Numbered from the stretch's first letter, positions 41,698-51,385 are shown. The stretch: DNA of 64,000 bases from Kribbella pratensis (GCF_004365355.1 NZ_SODP01000001.1:2549473-2613472), one strand, 5' to 3'. The notes: a model not told the origin generated them from the letters alone. Numbers and translations: made by a program.

Positions 41698-43668
41698 CAG
41701 CTGCAACGGATCATCGAGGTGCGGCGTTCCACCGACCGCCTCGATCCGATCGACGATGGACTGTACGTCGATGCCGCCGCGAGCAACTCCACGCACCCGG
41801 ACCACCAGGTCCTCCCCCACGATCGCCAGTTCGATCCGGGCTGCGCTGGATCCTGCCCGCAGCGCTTCGACACAGCAGAAGTAGACCGCGGCTTCGACCC
41901 CGGCCGGGAACCGCCGATCCGCCGCCGGGTCGACCTGCAGGGCGGCGACCGTGCCGTTCCGGGCCAGGTGTGACCGCAGCGCGCGGGACAGCCCGGATCG
42001 TGCCAACTGAGTGGGAAAGACCCCGTGCGTCAGCTCACGCAACGACTCGAGCGCGGTGTTCGTCGACGCAACGAGCTGCTCGAGCTCGGCCGCCGCGGCG
42101 ACGCCCGATCCGGCTACGTGGAGAGTGTTGAGACGCTCCGGGATCGGCGCGAGGTGGGACAGTACGTCGCGAGCGATCGCGGATTCCAGCCGCTGGCGGG
42201 TGGCGTCGTCGGCCGCGACCAGCCGTCTGCGTGACTCCGCGAGCGCGCCGGTCGTCGCGTCCAAAGCAACCACGTGTGCGGCCAGCTCCGACTCCATTGC
42301 CGCGTTGCGGAACGCAAGTGCGGTTTGGTCCGCCAGATCGCGGAGCAACTGTTCGTCCACCGGCCGTAGCCGGCGCCCCTTCGGCATCGTGACGCCGATG
42401 CTGCCGAGAGTCTCGTCGCCGTGCCCGACCGGCACCTCCCACTCAGGCGGGCCGTCGGACTCGCGGGGCCAGGACTTGGAGATCCACTCGGCGCCCGGCA
42501 CCTGGAGGCCGGCCGTCGAGGATTGTGCGGACACCGCGCGCCCGGCAGCTTCCGCGACCCCTGACAACAGCGAGACCGGCGAAGGTGTCTCGGCCAGGCG
42601 CCGGCTGAAGTCGGACAATGCTTCGTACGGCAGCGCCCGTACTCCGTACGCAAGCCGATTGGCCAGCCGGACCACCCACCGGCGCAGCGGCTGGAATGCG
42701 AGCGCCACCAGTGCGGTGGCCAGCAGGGACACCCAGAATCCGCTGGTCCCCAGGTTCACCAGGCCCGCCACGGCCAGCACCAGTCCGGCGTACCCGATCC
42801 CGGCAAAGATGGTGCCTAAGGCAAGTACTACGGCCCGGTTGATGATCAGGTCGAGCTCGAACAGGCGATACCGCAGTACGGCGATCGCGAGCAGCAAGGG
42901 CAGACAGGGATAGGAGACGTACAGCGGGAGAGTCGCGAGCCAGGTCTGGTGCCCACCGTTGATCGTCTGGACGACAATCAGGTAGACGAAACTCAGCGCG
43001 ATGAACGCGGCCGAGACGGCGATCAACCGCACTTGCTGCCGTTGCTCCCCCTGGCTGCGGCGCAACCGCACGACCGTGGACACCATGGCGACGACCAGGC
43101 CGCCGGCGATGAAGGGCAAGCCGACCACGGACAGCAGGCTGCCGACCGGGCCGAGGTTGTGATCGTCGACGTTGTACTCGCTCGGCGACAAGGTGAGCAG
43201 CATCCCGGCGTACGCGCCGTATCCCACCGCGCTGACGACCGCTGCGGCGCGCCAACGACGGGACAGCAGATGACCGTCCGGCGCGACGAGGAACACGATG
43301 GCCAATGCAGCGAGCGAGAGCTGCCCGCCGAGCAGGGAAGCGATCCAGCCGGCGATCCCGCCCAGGCTCCGCGGGCCAGGCCCGTCGGCAGTCACCACCC
43401 ACACGCTGTAGGCCTCGGCCAGCAAGGAGATCGCGGAGGTGAAGCCGATCAGGCACAGCAGCCAGCCGATCGGATGCCGCGCCCACCGGGCCACGATCAA
43501 CGCTCCCATCGCCGCGCAGCCGATGACCGCGATGCTGACGAACGGGACACCGTGCACGGCGACGGCCTCCTCGGACAGCAACGGGCGGTACACCGACGTC
43601 ACCCCGAGATCCGCCGCGGCCAGCACCACGGTGAGTGCTGCCAGTACCCAGGCCAGGCGCCGGTGCAT
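41665..43668 (-). CDS. Membrane sensor kinase-like protein with degenerate catalytic boxes
   Basis: A 667-residue protein with about nine hydrophobic segments (first 330 residues), then a GAF-like stretch and a HisKA_3/HATPase-like region. In the H box the phospho-acceptor His is replaced: DATRQRLESAIARDVLSHL against DAERQRLERDIHDGAQQHL in the neighbour. The N box FCCVEALRAGSSAA lacks Asn, and the DxGxG loop is missing (VRGVARGGIDV). It is probably a pseudokinase sensor or regulator of the adjacent kinase. ATG 43668 follows GGGAG and one base separates it from the upstream kinase stop, so both are co-translated. Confidence 0.85.
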   Translation of the reverse strand: MHRRLAWVLAALTVVLAAADLGVTSVYRPLLSEEAVAVHGVPFVSIAVIGCAAMGALIVARWARHPIGWLLCLIGFTSAISLLAEAYSVWVVTADGPGPRSLGGIAGWIASLLGGQLSLAALAIVFLVAPDGHLLSRRWRAAAVVSAVGYGAYAGMLLTLSPSEYNVDDHNLGPVGSLLSVVGLPFIAGGLVVAMVSTVVRLRRSQGEQRQQVRLIAVSAAFIALSFVYLIVVQTINGGHQTWLATLPLYVSYPCLPLLLAIAVLRYRLFELDLIINRAVVLALGTIFAGIGYAGLVLAVAGLVNLGTSGFWVSLLATALVALAFQPLRRWVVRLANRLAYGVRALPYEALSDFSRRLAETPSPVSLLSGVAEAAGRAVSAQSSTAGLQVPGAEWISKSWPRESDGPPEWEVPVGHGDETLGSIGVTMPKGRRLRPVDEQLLRDLADQTALAFRNAAMESELAAHVVALDATTGALAESRRRLVAADDATRQRLESAIARDVLSHLAPIPERLNTLHVAGSGVAAAAELEQLVASTNTALESLRELTHGVFPTQLARSGLSRALRSHLARNGTVAALQVDPAADRRFPAGVEAAVYFCCVEALRAGSSAARIELAIVGEDLVVRVRGVARGGIDVQSIVDRIEAVGGTPHLDDPLQLSVNIPVKIPV

Positions 43669-43669
43669 G

Positions 43670-44980
43670 TCAATCTCCCTGCCGGCGCACACCTGGCAGC
43701 CTGGCGGCGACCAGCGTGCCGTGCGAGGGCGCGGTCGCGATCGTCAGGGTTCCACCGGCCGACTCGACCCGATCACGCATATTGACCAGCCCTGCACCCG
43801 CACGCACCGCGTCGAGCTCGAATCCGGAACCGTCGTCCTCGACGGTCACCTCCAGGACTCCGGGACCGCCCTTGAGGCCGAGGTGGGCGGCCTTCGCCGA
43901 CGAATGCTTGGCAGAGTTCTGCAAGGCCTCCAACGCACAGAAGTACGCCGCGGCCTCGACGCCGGCCGGATAGCGGCCGAGGTCGGCAACGATGAGCTCG
44001 ACCGGGAGCGGGCTGCGGGCGATCGCCGTACGAAGCGCTGCTTCCAGTCCCTCGTCGACGAGCAGGCTCGGATAGATTCCGCGGGACAGGTTGGTGATCG
44101 TCTCGATGGTGACGATCGCCGCCTGACACTGCGCCCGGACGAGCCGATCCGCGCGTTCGGGTGCTTTGCCGGCCAGGGTTCGGGCGAGGCTCAAGTTCAC
44201 CGCGAGGGCAACCAGGTGCTGTTGCGCGCCGTCGTGGATATCGCGCTCCAGCCGTTGCCGCTCGGCGTCCTGGGCATCGACGAGTCGCTGCCGCGACCTC
44301 CGCAGTTCGGCCGCCAACCTGGACAACTCCGCGATCCGGTGCACGAGCTCGGCCCGGAGCCGCACGCCGCGGAACACGAGTCCGGCCTGGTCCGCGAGGC
44401 CTGCGAACAGCCTCTCCTCGACCGGTGTGAGCGGGACATTCTCGTGTTCCTGGACGGCCAGCACACCGAGCAGCTCCCCGGCCTGGCGCACCGCCAGCTC
44501 ACGTCGGCCGGACCGGTCGCCGGCTGCGGGCGGTCCGTCACCGTCAGGCCAGGTCGCCGCGAGCCTCAACCGACCGTCGACCATCAGCCACACCTGCGCG
44601 GAACGTGCACCGGTGCCTTCGGCGAGGATCTCGGCCATCCGCACCGGCAGGTCGTCACGTCCGCCGGCCACCGCAGGCGAGAACCGCTTCAAGACGTCGT
44701 ACGGCGATTGCCGTCCGCCGTGCACCACCCGCGACATGACGACCTCGAGGCGTGACTGCACGCGGCCGAACGCCAACGCCACGACGGCGGTGGCCAGCAC
44801 GGACAGGCCTACGTGCGGGGACGACGTACGGCCGATCAGAAGCCCGCCGCCGAGCACGATGACGACGTACACCAGCACCACGAACACCACGAGCCCGCCC
44901 AGCACCAGCAGGCCGACGAAGCGTTCACGGCCCGTCAGCCATCGCCCCCTCACCCTCACCTCTGCAGTCTGCTCCCCCAT
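43670..44980 (-). CDS. Sensor histidine kinase (HisKA_3/NarX type)
   Basis: A 436-residue kinase. Two or three hydrophobic segments lie near residues 20-70, then a GAF-like domain (EILAEGTGARSAQVWLMVDG), then HisKA_3 with His in RQRLERDIHDGAQQHL and an intact HATPase: YFCALEALQNSAKHSSAK (N box), VTVEDDGSGFE, GAGLVNMRDRVESAGG. ATG at 44980 was chosen; no good ribosome site is seen. It is followed by the pseudokinase gene. Likely partners are the NarL-type regulator at 40518 and the receiver at 41298. It diverges from the ABC exporter operon. Confidence 0.91.
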   Translation of the reverse strand: MGEQTAEVRVRGRWLTGRERFVGLLVLGGLVVFVVLVYVVIVLGGGLLIGRTSSPHVGLSVLATAVVALAFGRVQSRLEVVMSRVVHGGRQSPYDVLKRFSPAVAGGRDDLPVRMAEILAEGTGARSAQVWLMVDGRLRLAATWPDGDGPPAAGDRSGRRELAVRQAGELLGVLAVQEHENVPLTPVEERLFAGLADQAGLVFRGVRLRAELVHRIAELSRLAAELRRSRQRLVDAQDAERQRLERDIHDGAQQHLVALAVNLSLARTLAGKAPERADRLVRAQCQAAIVTIETITNLSRGIYPSLLVDEGLEAALRTAIARSPLPVELIVADLGRYPAGVEAAAYFCALEALQNSAKHSSAKAAHLGLKGGPGVLEVTVEDDGSGFELDAVRAGAGLVNMRDRVESAGGTLTIATAPSHGTLVAARLPGVRRQGD

Positions 44981-45164
44981 CCGCCGAGATGGGAGTACCC
45001 GAACCCTGCGGGGTGGGTTATCCGCACGATCGCCCGCTCCACCGCTGCGGCCAGCCCCCGTCCGGAGTGCGCCCAGCCCGATGGGAGCAGACAGCTGAAA
45101 CGCCTTTGCTGGTAGCACGGCCGCTCGTTCCGGGGAGGCCACTCCAGCACAGGGGGTCTCACCT

Positions 45165-45914
45165 ATGTCTGCCACCACCATCGCTCCGACCACGTCCGCG
45201 GCCCGGGCCGAAGGCGTCAGCAAGTTCTACGGCACCGGGGACGCGACCGTGATCGCGCTCAAGGACGTTCATGTCTCACTGCAGGCCGGCCAGTTCACCG
45301 CGATCATGGGCCCTTCCGGGTCGGGCAAGTCGACGCTGCTGCACATGCTCGCCGGTCTCGACCGCCCGACGTCGGGCGAGGTCTTCCTCGGCGACACCCG
45401 GATCAGCTCGCTCAACGACAAAGCCCTCACGCTCCTGCGTCGCGACCAGATCGGATTCATCTTCCAGTCGTTCAACCTGCTGCCGACCATGACCGCGGCC
45501 GAGAACATCGTGCTGCCGATCCGCATCGCCGGCCGCAAGCCCGACCAGGCCTGGGTGCAGTCGATCGTCGACAAACTCGGCCTGGCCGACCGGCTGTCGC
45601 ACCGCCCCACCGAACTGTCCGGTGGACAGCAGCAGCGGGTGGCGGCCGCCCGCGCCCTCGCCTCGCGCCCGCAGATCGTCTTCGCCGACGAGCCCACCGG
45701 CGCTTTGGACTCAGCCTCCGGCACCGAGCTGCTCACCTTCCTGCGCAAGGCAGTCAAGGAACTCGGCCAGACCGTCGTCATGGTCACCCACGACCCGACC
45801 GCGGCCAGCTATGCCGACCGGGTCCTGTTCCTGGCCGACGGCCACGTCGTCGACGAGATGTTCGAACCGACGGCCGACGCCGTCCTCGACTTCATGAAGC
45901 ACCTGGGAGCGTGA
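45165..45914 (+). CDS. ABC transporter ATP-binding protein (MacB/LolD type)
   Basis: A 249-residue ATPase subunit with Walker A GPSGSGKST at about 49-57, Q-loop FQSFNLLPTMTAAENI, signature LSGGQQQRVAAARAL, Walker B IVFADEPTGALD and the H-loop VTHDPTAAS. The N-terminal RAEGVSKFYGTGDATVIALK motif marks the MacB/LolD subfamily, which drives export of peptides or antibiotics or lipoprotein handling. It is followed three bases after its stop by the large permease. The promoter region 44981-45164 is shared with the divergent two-component genes, suggesting their control. Confidence 0.95.
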   Translation: MSATTIAPTTSAARAEGVSKFYGTGDATVIALKDVHVSLQAGQFTAIMGPSGSGKSTLLHMLAGLDRPTSGEVFLGDTRISSLNDKALTLLRRDQIGFIFQSFNLLPTMTAAENIVLPIRIAGRKPDQAWVQSIVDKLGLADRLSHRPTELSGGQQQRVAAARALASRPQIVFADEPTGALDSASGTELLTFLRKAVKELGQTVVMVTHDPTAASYADRVLFLADGHVVDEMFEPTADAVLDFMKHLGA

Positions 45915-45917
45915 TCC

Positions 45918-48461
45918 ATGTTCACCGCAACGCTGCGCGGGATGCTCGCACACAAGGTGCGGCTCGTCCTGACTATCGCCTCGATCGCACTCGGGGTCGC
46001 GTTCCTGGCCGGCACGCTGGTGCTCACCGACACCATGCGCGTGGCCTTCGACCAACTGTTCGGCAAGGTCTCCGCCGGTACGTCGGCGGTCGTCCGGACC
46101 GAGGCCGCGTACAGCCAGAGTGAGGGCATCAGCACCAGCCGGGCTCCGATCCCGGCCGCCGTCCTCAAGCAGGTCAGCGCGGTGGACGGTGTCCGCGCCG
46201 CCGAAGGCTCCGTCAGCGGGTACGCACTGCTCACCGACAACAGCGGCAAGGCCGTGCTGACCAGCGGCGGAGCGCCGACGATGGGGTACAGCCTGGCGGC
46301 CGATCCTGCACTGCGCGGCGACGTCAAGCTCCTCAGCGGCAACGCCCCGACCGGACCGCACCAAGTCGCCATCGACGCCACCAGCGCCGAGGAACACCAC
46401 ATCGCAGTCGGTTCGACCATCAAGGTGCTGTTCCAGGGCCCGGCCCAGGACTTCACTGTGGTCGGGACCGTCGGTTTCGGCAAGGAGAAGAACCTCGGCG
46501 GCACCACCGGCGCCTACTTCGACTCCAGCACGGCCCAGCGGGTGCTCGGAGCGCCCGGGTACTTCGACGCGATCAACGTCAGCGCGAACACCGGCGTACA
46601 GCCGACCGAGCTCGTGCAGCGGATCAACGCCGTACTTCCGGACGGCGCCGAGGCCGTCACCGGTGCGACCGTGGTGAAGGAATCCACCGACGCCATCAAC
46701 AAGGACCTCAAGATCGTCGGGATCCTGTTCCTGGCGTTCGCCGGGATCGCCTTGTTCGTCGGCGCCTTCATCATCTGGAACACCTTCACGATGACGATCA
46801 CCCAGCGGTCCCGGGAGATCGCGTTGCTGCGGGCCATCGGCGCCACCCGGCGTCAGGTGAACCAGAGCCTGATCATCGAGGCTCTGCTGCTGGGATTCCT
46901 CGCTTCCGCGGTCGGGATTGCCCTCGGTCTGTTGGTTGCCAAGGGCCTCAACCTGCTCATGGACGCGGTCGGCTTCGCCCTGCCCAGTACGACGATGCAG
47001 GTCCAGCCGCGCACGATCGTGGTGTCACTTCTGGTCGGCACCTTGGTGACAGTCGTCGCCGCACTCGTACCGGCGTACCGGGCCACGAAGGTGCTGCCGG
47101 TCGAGGCGCTGCGCGAAGCAGTGCCCGGCTCCGGCAACCCGTCGACCAAGCGCGTCATCGCCGGTGTGTTCGTGACCGGACTCGGTCTGGCCGGACTGTT
47201 CACCACCCTGTACGCCGATCTGAGCATGAGGCTGTTCGGCCCCAGCCTGCTCGCGATCATCGTCGGTGTCCTGATGCTGCTGCCGGCCGCGGCGCGTCCG
47301 CTCGCGTCGTTGATCGGCGTACCGCTGCGGCTGCGTGGTCTGCCCGGCGAGCTGGCCCGGCAGAACGCGATGCGCAACCCTCGCCGTACGTCGTCCACCG
47401 CCGCGGCCCTCATGGTCGGCCTGACCCTGGTCGTCAGCATGGGCGTGTTCGCCTCGTCGCTGAAGGCCTCGTTCACGGACATCGTCGGAGACTCGACGAA
47501 TGCCGAGCTGTTCGTGACGCCCTCGAGCAAGCAGGCGCCCGGCTTCAGCCCCGAGGTGATCAAGGTCGTCGAGGGCGTGTCCGGGGTCGACGCGGTCTCG
47601 GCCAGCGGCTACGGCCAGGCCCGGTTCAACGGCAAGGATACGAGCTACTCGGCCGTCGACCCGGCGACAGCGTCAGCAGGCTTGAACCTGCGGCTGTCGT
47701 CCGGCTCGGTCTCAGACCTCGGCACCAACGGCGTCGTCGTCGCCAAGACTGCCGCCACGACGCACGGCTGGAAGATCGGCACCGTCATCCCCAGCGAGTT
47801 CGCACAGACGGGGAAGCGCAACTTCCGGGTCGTCGGGATCTACGACAGCAAGGGCTGGATCAGCGACGACTACGTGATCAGCATCGCCGCACAGACGGCG
47901 GCTGCCGGCCGGCAACTGACGGCCTCCGGGCTGGTCACGCTCGTGGACGGCGCCGACAAGTCAACGGTGCAGCGCGCCATCACCGACGCTCTGGCCGGCC
48001 ACCCCGACGCCAAAGTCCTCGACCGGAAGGGATTCGAGAAGGAGGCGAGCGGTTTCATCGACCAGCTGCTCACCTTCGTCACCGTGATGCTGTTGCTGGC
48101 GGTCGTGATCGCGCTGCTGGGCATCGTCAACACACTGGTGCTGTCGGTGTACGAGCGGACCCGCGAACTCGGGCTGCTCCGGGCCGTGGGCATGACGCGG
48201 GCTCAGGTACGGGCGATGGTCCGCTGGGAGTCCGTGGTCATCTCGCTGATCGGCGCACTCGCCGGAGCCGCCCTCGGCATCGGGCTCGGCCTCGGACTCT
48301 CGCAGGCGCTCGCGGATGAAGGCATCAAGTCCGTCTCGGTGCCAGCCATCCAAGTGACCCTGTACGTCGTGCTCGCCGCCGTCGCCGGTGTGCTCGCGGC
48401 CGTCGGCCCGGCACGATCCGCCGCGAAGGTCGACGTCCTCAAGGCGGTGGTGGCCGACTGA
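45918..48461 (+). CDS. FtsX/MacB-like ABC transporter permease
   Basis: An 847-residue permease with two FtsX domains. An N-terminal helix (VRLVLTIASIALGVAFLAGT) is followed by a large extracytoplasmic domain (to about 270), then three helices with the SREIALLRAIGATRRQVNQS coupling motif. Two central helices lie near 410-455, then a second extracytoplasmic domain, and a final block containing ERTRELGLLRAVGMTRAQVR and helices. It pairs with the preceding ATPase as a mechanotransmission-type exporter. Substrate unknown; control by the divergent kinase system is plausible. Confidence 0.94.
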   Translation: MFTATLRGMLAHKVRLVLTIASIALGVAFLAGTLVLTDTMRVAFDQLFGKVSAGTSAVVRTEAAYSQSEGISTSRAPIPAAVLKQVSAVDGVRAAEGSVSGYALLTDNSGKAVLTSGGAPTMGYSLAADPALRGDVKLLSGNAPTGPHQVAIDATSAEEHHIAVGSTIKVLFQGPAQDFTVVGTVGFGKEKNLGGTTGAYFDSSTAQRVLGAPGYFDAINVSANTGVQPTELVQRINAVLPDGAEAVTGATVVKESTDAINKDLKIVGILFLAFAGIALFVGAFIIWNTFTMTITQRSREIALLRAIGATRRQVNQSLIIEALLLGFLASAVGIALGLLVAKGLNLLMDAVGFALPSTTMQVQPRTIVVSLLVGTLVTVVAALVPAYRATKVLPVEALREAVPGSGNPSTKRVIAGVFVTGLGLAGLFTTLYADLSMRLFGPSLLAIIVGVLMLLPAAARPLASLIGVPLRLRGLPGELARQNAMRNPRRTSSTAAALMVGLTLVVSMGVFASSLKASFTDIVGDSTNAELFVTPSSKQAPGFSPEVIKVVEGVSGVDAVSASGYGQARFNGKDTSYSAVDPATASAGLNLRLSSGSVSDLGTNGVVVAKTAATTHGWKIGTVIPSEFAQTGKRNFRVVGIYDSKGWISDDYVISIAAQTAAAGRQLTASGLVTLVDGADKSTVQRAITDALAGHPDAKVLDRKGFEKEASGFIDQLLTFVTVMLLLAVVIALLGIVNTLVLSVYERTRELGLLRAVGMTRAQVRAMVRWESVVISLIGALAGAALGIGLGLGLSQALADEGIKSVSVPAIQVTLYVVLAAVAGVLAAVGPARSAAKVDVLKAVVAD

Positions 48462-48521
48462 ACCTCCGCTGTGCCCGATCTGTCCTCACTGGTTTTCTTA
48501 CTCCTTGCAAGGTTGCCCGGC

Positions 48522-49166
48522 ATGACCGGATTGGCACGACCTACCACGGCCACAGAACCGAACTACTCACAGTCGTCACTCGCGCGGATGGCCGGCCCGC
48601 TCGCCGTTGCCGCCGGCCTGCTGATGATCGTCGTCGAACTCGCGATCCTGCCCATCGTCGATGTTCACGATCACGTCGGAACGTCGACCAACCTCGTCTA
48701 CCGGATCAGCGGCGTCGTGTACTTCGTCGCCTTCTGCCTGCTCGTGCTCGTCGCGGTCGCGGCGTACGCACGGCAAGCACACAAAGCCGGCCGATTCGGC
48801 CTGGTCGGAATGATCGCGGCCGTGGTCGGCACCATGTGGCTCGGCGGCGACCTGTGGTTCGAGTCGTTCTACGTCACCTACATCGTCGATCATGCACCTC
48901 AGGTCCTGGAGCTCGACCCGGGCGGCATGATCGTGATCGGCGCCATCTCCAGCTATCTGCTCTTCGCGGCCGGCTGGGCCCTGTTCGGCATCGCGAGCCT
49001 CCGCGCCGGTGTGTTCCCGCGGGCGATCTCGGTGGCCATCGTGATCGGCGGCCTGCTCGGCTTCCAGGCGTTGTTGCCGCCGTGGGGCATCGGGCTCGGG
49101 CTGGCGATGGTCTGGCTCGGCGTCTGGCTGATCAAGACACCGGCACGATCCCAGGCGATCGCATGA
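48522..49166 (+). CDS. Integral membrane protein, exporter-operon member
   Basis: A 214-residue protein with five or six hydrophobic segments (for instance AVAAGLLMIVVELAILPIV, YFVAFCLLVLVAVAAY, VGMIAAVVGTMWLGGD, ISSYLLFAAGWALFGIA, AISVAIVIGGLLGFQALL). No recognised catalytic motif. ATG 48522 was preferred over an earlier GTG (48471) because AAGG lies 11 bases before it; the start is not certain. It overlaps the next gene as ATGA. Function unknown. Confidence 0.75.
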   Translation: MTGLARPTTATEPNYSQSSLARMAGPLAVAAGLLMIVVELAILPIVDVHDHVGTSTNLVYRISGVVYFVAFCLLVLVAVAAYARQAHKAGRFGLVGMIAAVVGTMWLGGDLWFESFYVTYIVDHAPQVLELDPGGMIVIGAISSYLLFAAGWALFGIASLRAGVFPRAISVAIVIGGLLGFQALLPPWGIGLGLAMVWLGVWLIKTPARSQAIA

Positions 49167-49882
49167 CCACCCCGGTCCAGGCGCCACCCACCGTTCGCGA
49201 GTGGAGTGGGTGGCGCACGGTGCTTGTCGTCCTGGGCAGCTTGTTGATCATCCTCGGCGTCGGAGCTGTCGTCGGCGGCGGAGCCGGGCTCTGGTTCCAT
49301 CAGCAGCGGGACAACGCCGGGTACTACACGGCGGGACCCGAGCGGTTCACCACGGATACAGCCGCGCTGTCGGTTCCGTCGCTGGACGTGAACGTCGGCG
49401 GTACCGAAGCCTTCTCGGCCGAGAACATGCTTGGACGCGCGCGGATCCGGATCGAGTCCGTGAACTCCGGGACACCGCTGTTCATCGGCATCGGTCCGGC
49501 GGACGAGGTCGCGAAGTACCTGAACGGAGTCGGCCACGACGAGCTCTCCGACATCGACACCTCACCGTTCAAGGCGACGTACACGTCCCGTCCGGGCGGC
49601 GCGCCGACCTCGTTGCCGGGATCGCACTCGTTCTGGGTGGCTTCGGACAGCGGCACCGGAGCGCGCACGCTTGACCAGAAGGTTGCTGACGGCAACTGGA
49701 CGGTCCTGATCATGAACGCCGACGGATCGCTCGGCATCGACGCGAACATCAGCGCGGGTGCGACGTTGCCCGCCGTACTGCCCATCTCCGTCATCGCCCT
49801 CGTCGCAGGCGGCATTCTGGTGCTCGCGGGGATCGCCCTCGTCGTCCTGCCCATCACAACCCGACGAACCGTGACTCGATGA
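49163..49882 (+). CDS. Membrane protein with extracytoplasmic domain, exporter-operon member
   Basis: A 239-residue protein with an N-terminal helix (VLVVLGSLLIILGVGAVVGG), an outside domain of about 160 residues (RFTTDTAALSVPSLDVNVGG, RIRIESVNSGTPLFIGIGPA, SHSFWVASDSGTGARTLDQK) and a second helix near the C terminus (VLPISVIALVAGGILVLAGI). It belongs to a common actinobacterial class of two-helix proteins with no assigned role. Both ends overlap neighbours (ATGA), so expression is linked to the ABC operon. Confidence 0.78.
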   Translation: MTTPVQAPPTVREWSGWRTVLVVLGSLLIILGVGAVVGGGAGLWFHQQRDNAGYYTAGPERFTTDTAALSVPSLDVNVGGTEAFSAENMLGRARIRIESVNSGTPLFIGIGPADEVAKYLNGVGHDELSDIDTSPFKATYTSRPGGAPTSLPGSHSFWVASDSGTGARTLDQKVADGNWTVLIMNADGSLGIDANISAGATLPAVLPISVIALVAGGILVLAGIALVVLPITTRRTVTR

Positions 49883-50645
49883 ACAGACGACGGACGCCCC
49901 TGGCGACAGCCACGGCCTTGCTGACCGGGCTGATCGCCGGGGTTTGCCCCAGTGCAGCGGGGAGCCCGGTGCGACACCTGTTGTCGTTGCCCAGCCCGAC
50001 CGGCCCGTACGCCGTCGGCGTGCACGCGACGTCTGTCTCGGATCCGTCCCGCATCGACGAGCAGACGGACCGTCCGCGCCGGCTTCCGACGGCACGCTGA
50101 TCGTCGGCGAAGATGCCGACACCAGACCGGTCGACGAACGGCTGCTGGACGCCGAACTCTTACTCGCCCGGGTGTCACGCCTGGTCCCTCAAGCCGGTCA
50201 GCACCCGCGCATCGCCATGTTCGGCCACTCACGGGGCGGCGCCACCACGGCGCAGGTCATGTTCAAACATCCGGAGGTAGTCGCAGGCGTCGACCTCGAC
50301 GGCAGCCTCCGTGGCGAGGTGGTGACCGGCGGCCTGGACCAGCCGTTCGGGCTGATGCTCGGGCGCGAGTTCCCCCTCGACGATCCGAGGCTGATGGAGT
50401 TCTTGTCGAACCTGCGCGGACCGCATCCGCTGACGCAACTCGACGTAGAGCACTACGGCTACACGGACTGGGTCGTCTTCAACCCCGAAGCCACGCGAGC
50501 CGACCCCACCCTAGGAGCCCAACTGGAGACCTCCTACCAAACGGGAACCGCCGACGACCTCCAAGCAGGCAGATCAGCCCTCTCGACCCAACGAAAGTTC
50601 CTCACCCACTTCATGGACCACTACCTGTCCCACCTCGGGCGGTAG
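49879..50645 (+). pseudogene. Decayed secreted alpha/beta hydrolase (PAF-acetylhydrolase-like)
   Basis: The first frame (ATG 49879) encodes a signal peptide and LLSLPSPTGPYAVGVHATSV, the opening typical of lipase-like PAF-acetylhydrolase family proteins, then stops at 50100. A different frame encodes the rest: DGTLIVGEDADTRPVDERLL, the nucleophile elbow IAMFGHSRGGATTAQVM and GVDLDGSLRGEV, to a stop at 50645. The central segment of such enzymes, with the oxyanion-hole region, is missing, so a deletion and frameshift have destroyed the gene. Its start overlaps the previous gene as ATGA, showing it was once in the ABC-exporter operon. Confidence 0.75.
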
Positions 50646-50664
50646 CCCCTGGGAAACTGCAGCC

Positions 50665-50940
50665 ATGAGGGTGTTGCTGCGGGTCAAGCCGGGGGCTTCG
50701 CGGACTGCCGTTGGTGGGCGGTACGAGGGTGTGGGTGGGGTGGCTCTGGTGGTGGCGGTGGGAGCTCGGGCGATTGAGGGGCGAGCTACCAAGGCGGTGC
50801 TGGTGGCGGTGGCAGAGGCGTTCGGCGTACGACGGTCGGCCGTGAGCCTTGTCAGTGGTGCGACGAGCCGGGACAAGGTGGTGGACGTCGAGGGTGAGGA
50901 CCGCGAGATTCGGGAGCGGCTCGAACGGCTTCTCGGCTGA
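50665..50940 (+). CDS. DUF167 (YggU-family) protein
   Basis: A 91-residue protein of the DUF167/YggU fold: MRVLLRVKPGASRTAVGG, AVGARAIEGRATKAVLVAVA and FGVRRSAVSLVSGATSRDKV. Family members are small mixed alpha/beta proteins of unknown function found widely across life. It has its own start 19 bases after the pseudogene stop. Confidence 0.92.
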   Translation: MRVLLRVKPGASRTAVGGRYEGVGGVALVVAVGARAIEGRATKAVLVAVAEAFGVRRSAVSLVSGATSRDKVVDVEGEDREIRERLERLLG

Positions 50941-50963
50941 AGGGTGTGTAACAGTTGGGGGCT

Positions 50964-51362
50964 ATGGAGACTGAGACGTCGCCGGATGGCGTGGTGACCA
51001 AGACGCCCGTGGGCTCGGTGGCGGAGGTGGCGGCGAAGTTCCGGGCGATCCTCGATGCCAAGGGGATCATGGTGTTTGCCGTGATCGATCAGGCGGCTGC
51101 AGCTCAGACGGTCGGGTTGACCCTGCGGGACACCGTCCTCATCGTCTTCGGCAACCCGGCGGCGGGCACCCCGGTGATGGCAGCCGCGCCGCTGGCCGGC
51201 CTGGATCTCCCGCTGAAGGTACTGATCTGGGACGACGCAGGAATTACTCGGATCAGCTACTACTCCCCCGCCACCATCGCCGAGCGCCACAACCTCGAGC
51301 CCGCCACAGCCGCCGGCCTCTCTGCAATCGACGCCCTGACGGACGCCGTCCTCAAGACCTGA
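50964..51362 (+). CDS. DUF302-family protein
   Basis: A 132-residue DUF302 protein: TKTPVGSVAEVAAKFRAILD, GIMVFAVIDQAAAAQTVGLT, LRDTVLIVFGNPAAGTPVMA and LPLKVLIWDDAGITRISYYS. The domain forms small dimeric beta-alpha units, and some homologues bind heme or metal, but no enzymatic role is established. The ATG at 50964 is preferred over a TTG three codons earlier. Confidence 0.9.
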   Translation: METETSPDGVVTKTPVGSVAEVAAKFRAILDAKGIMVFAVIDQAAAAQTVGLTLRDTVLIVFGNPAAGTPVMAAAPLAGLDLPLKVLIWDDAGITRISYYSPATIAERHNLEPATAAGLSAIDALTDAVLKT

Positions 51363-51385
51363 CCCGTCACCCAGATCCAAACCCG

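Noticed and set aside
49879..50100. Separate 73-residue secreted protein
   Set aside because: The next frame continues the same hydrolase family, so it is the broken start of a pseudogene rather than an independent gene.
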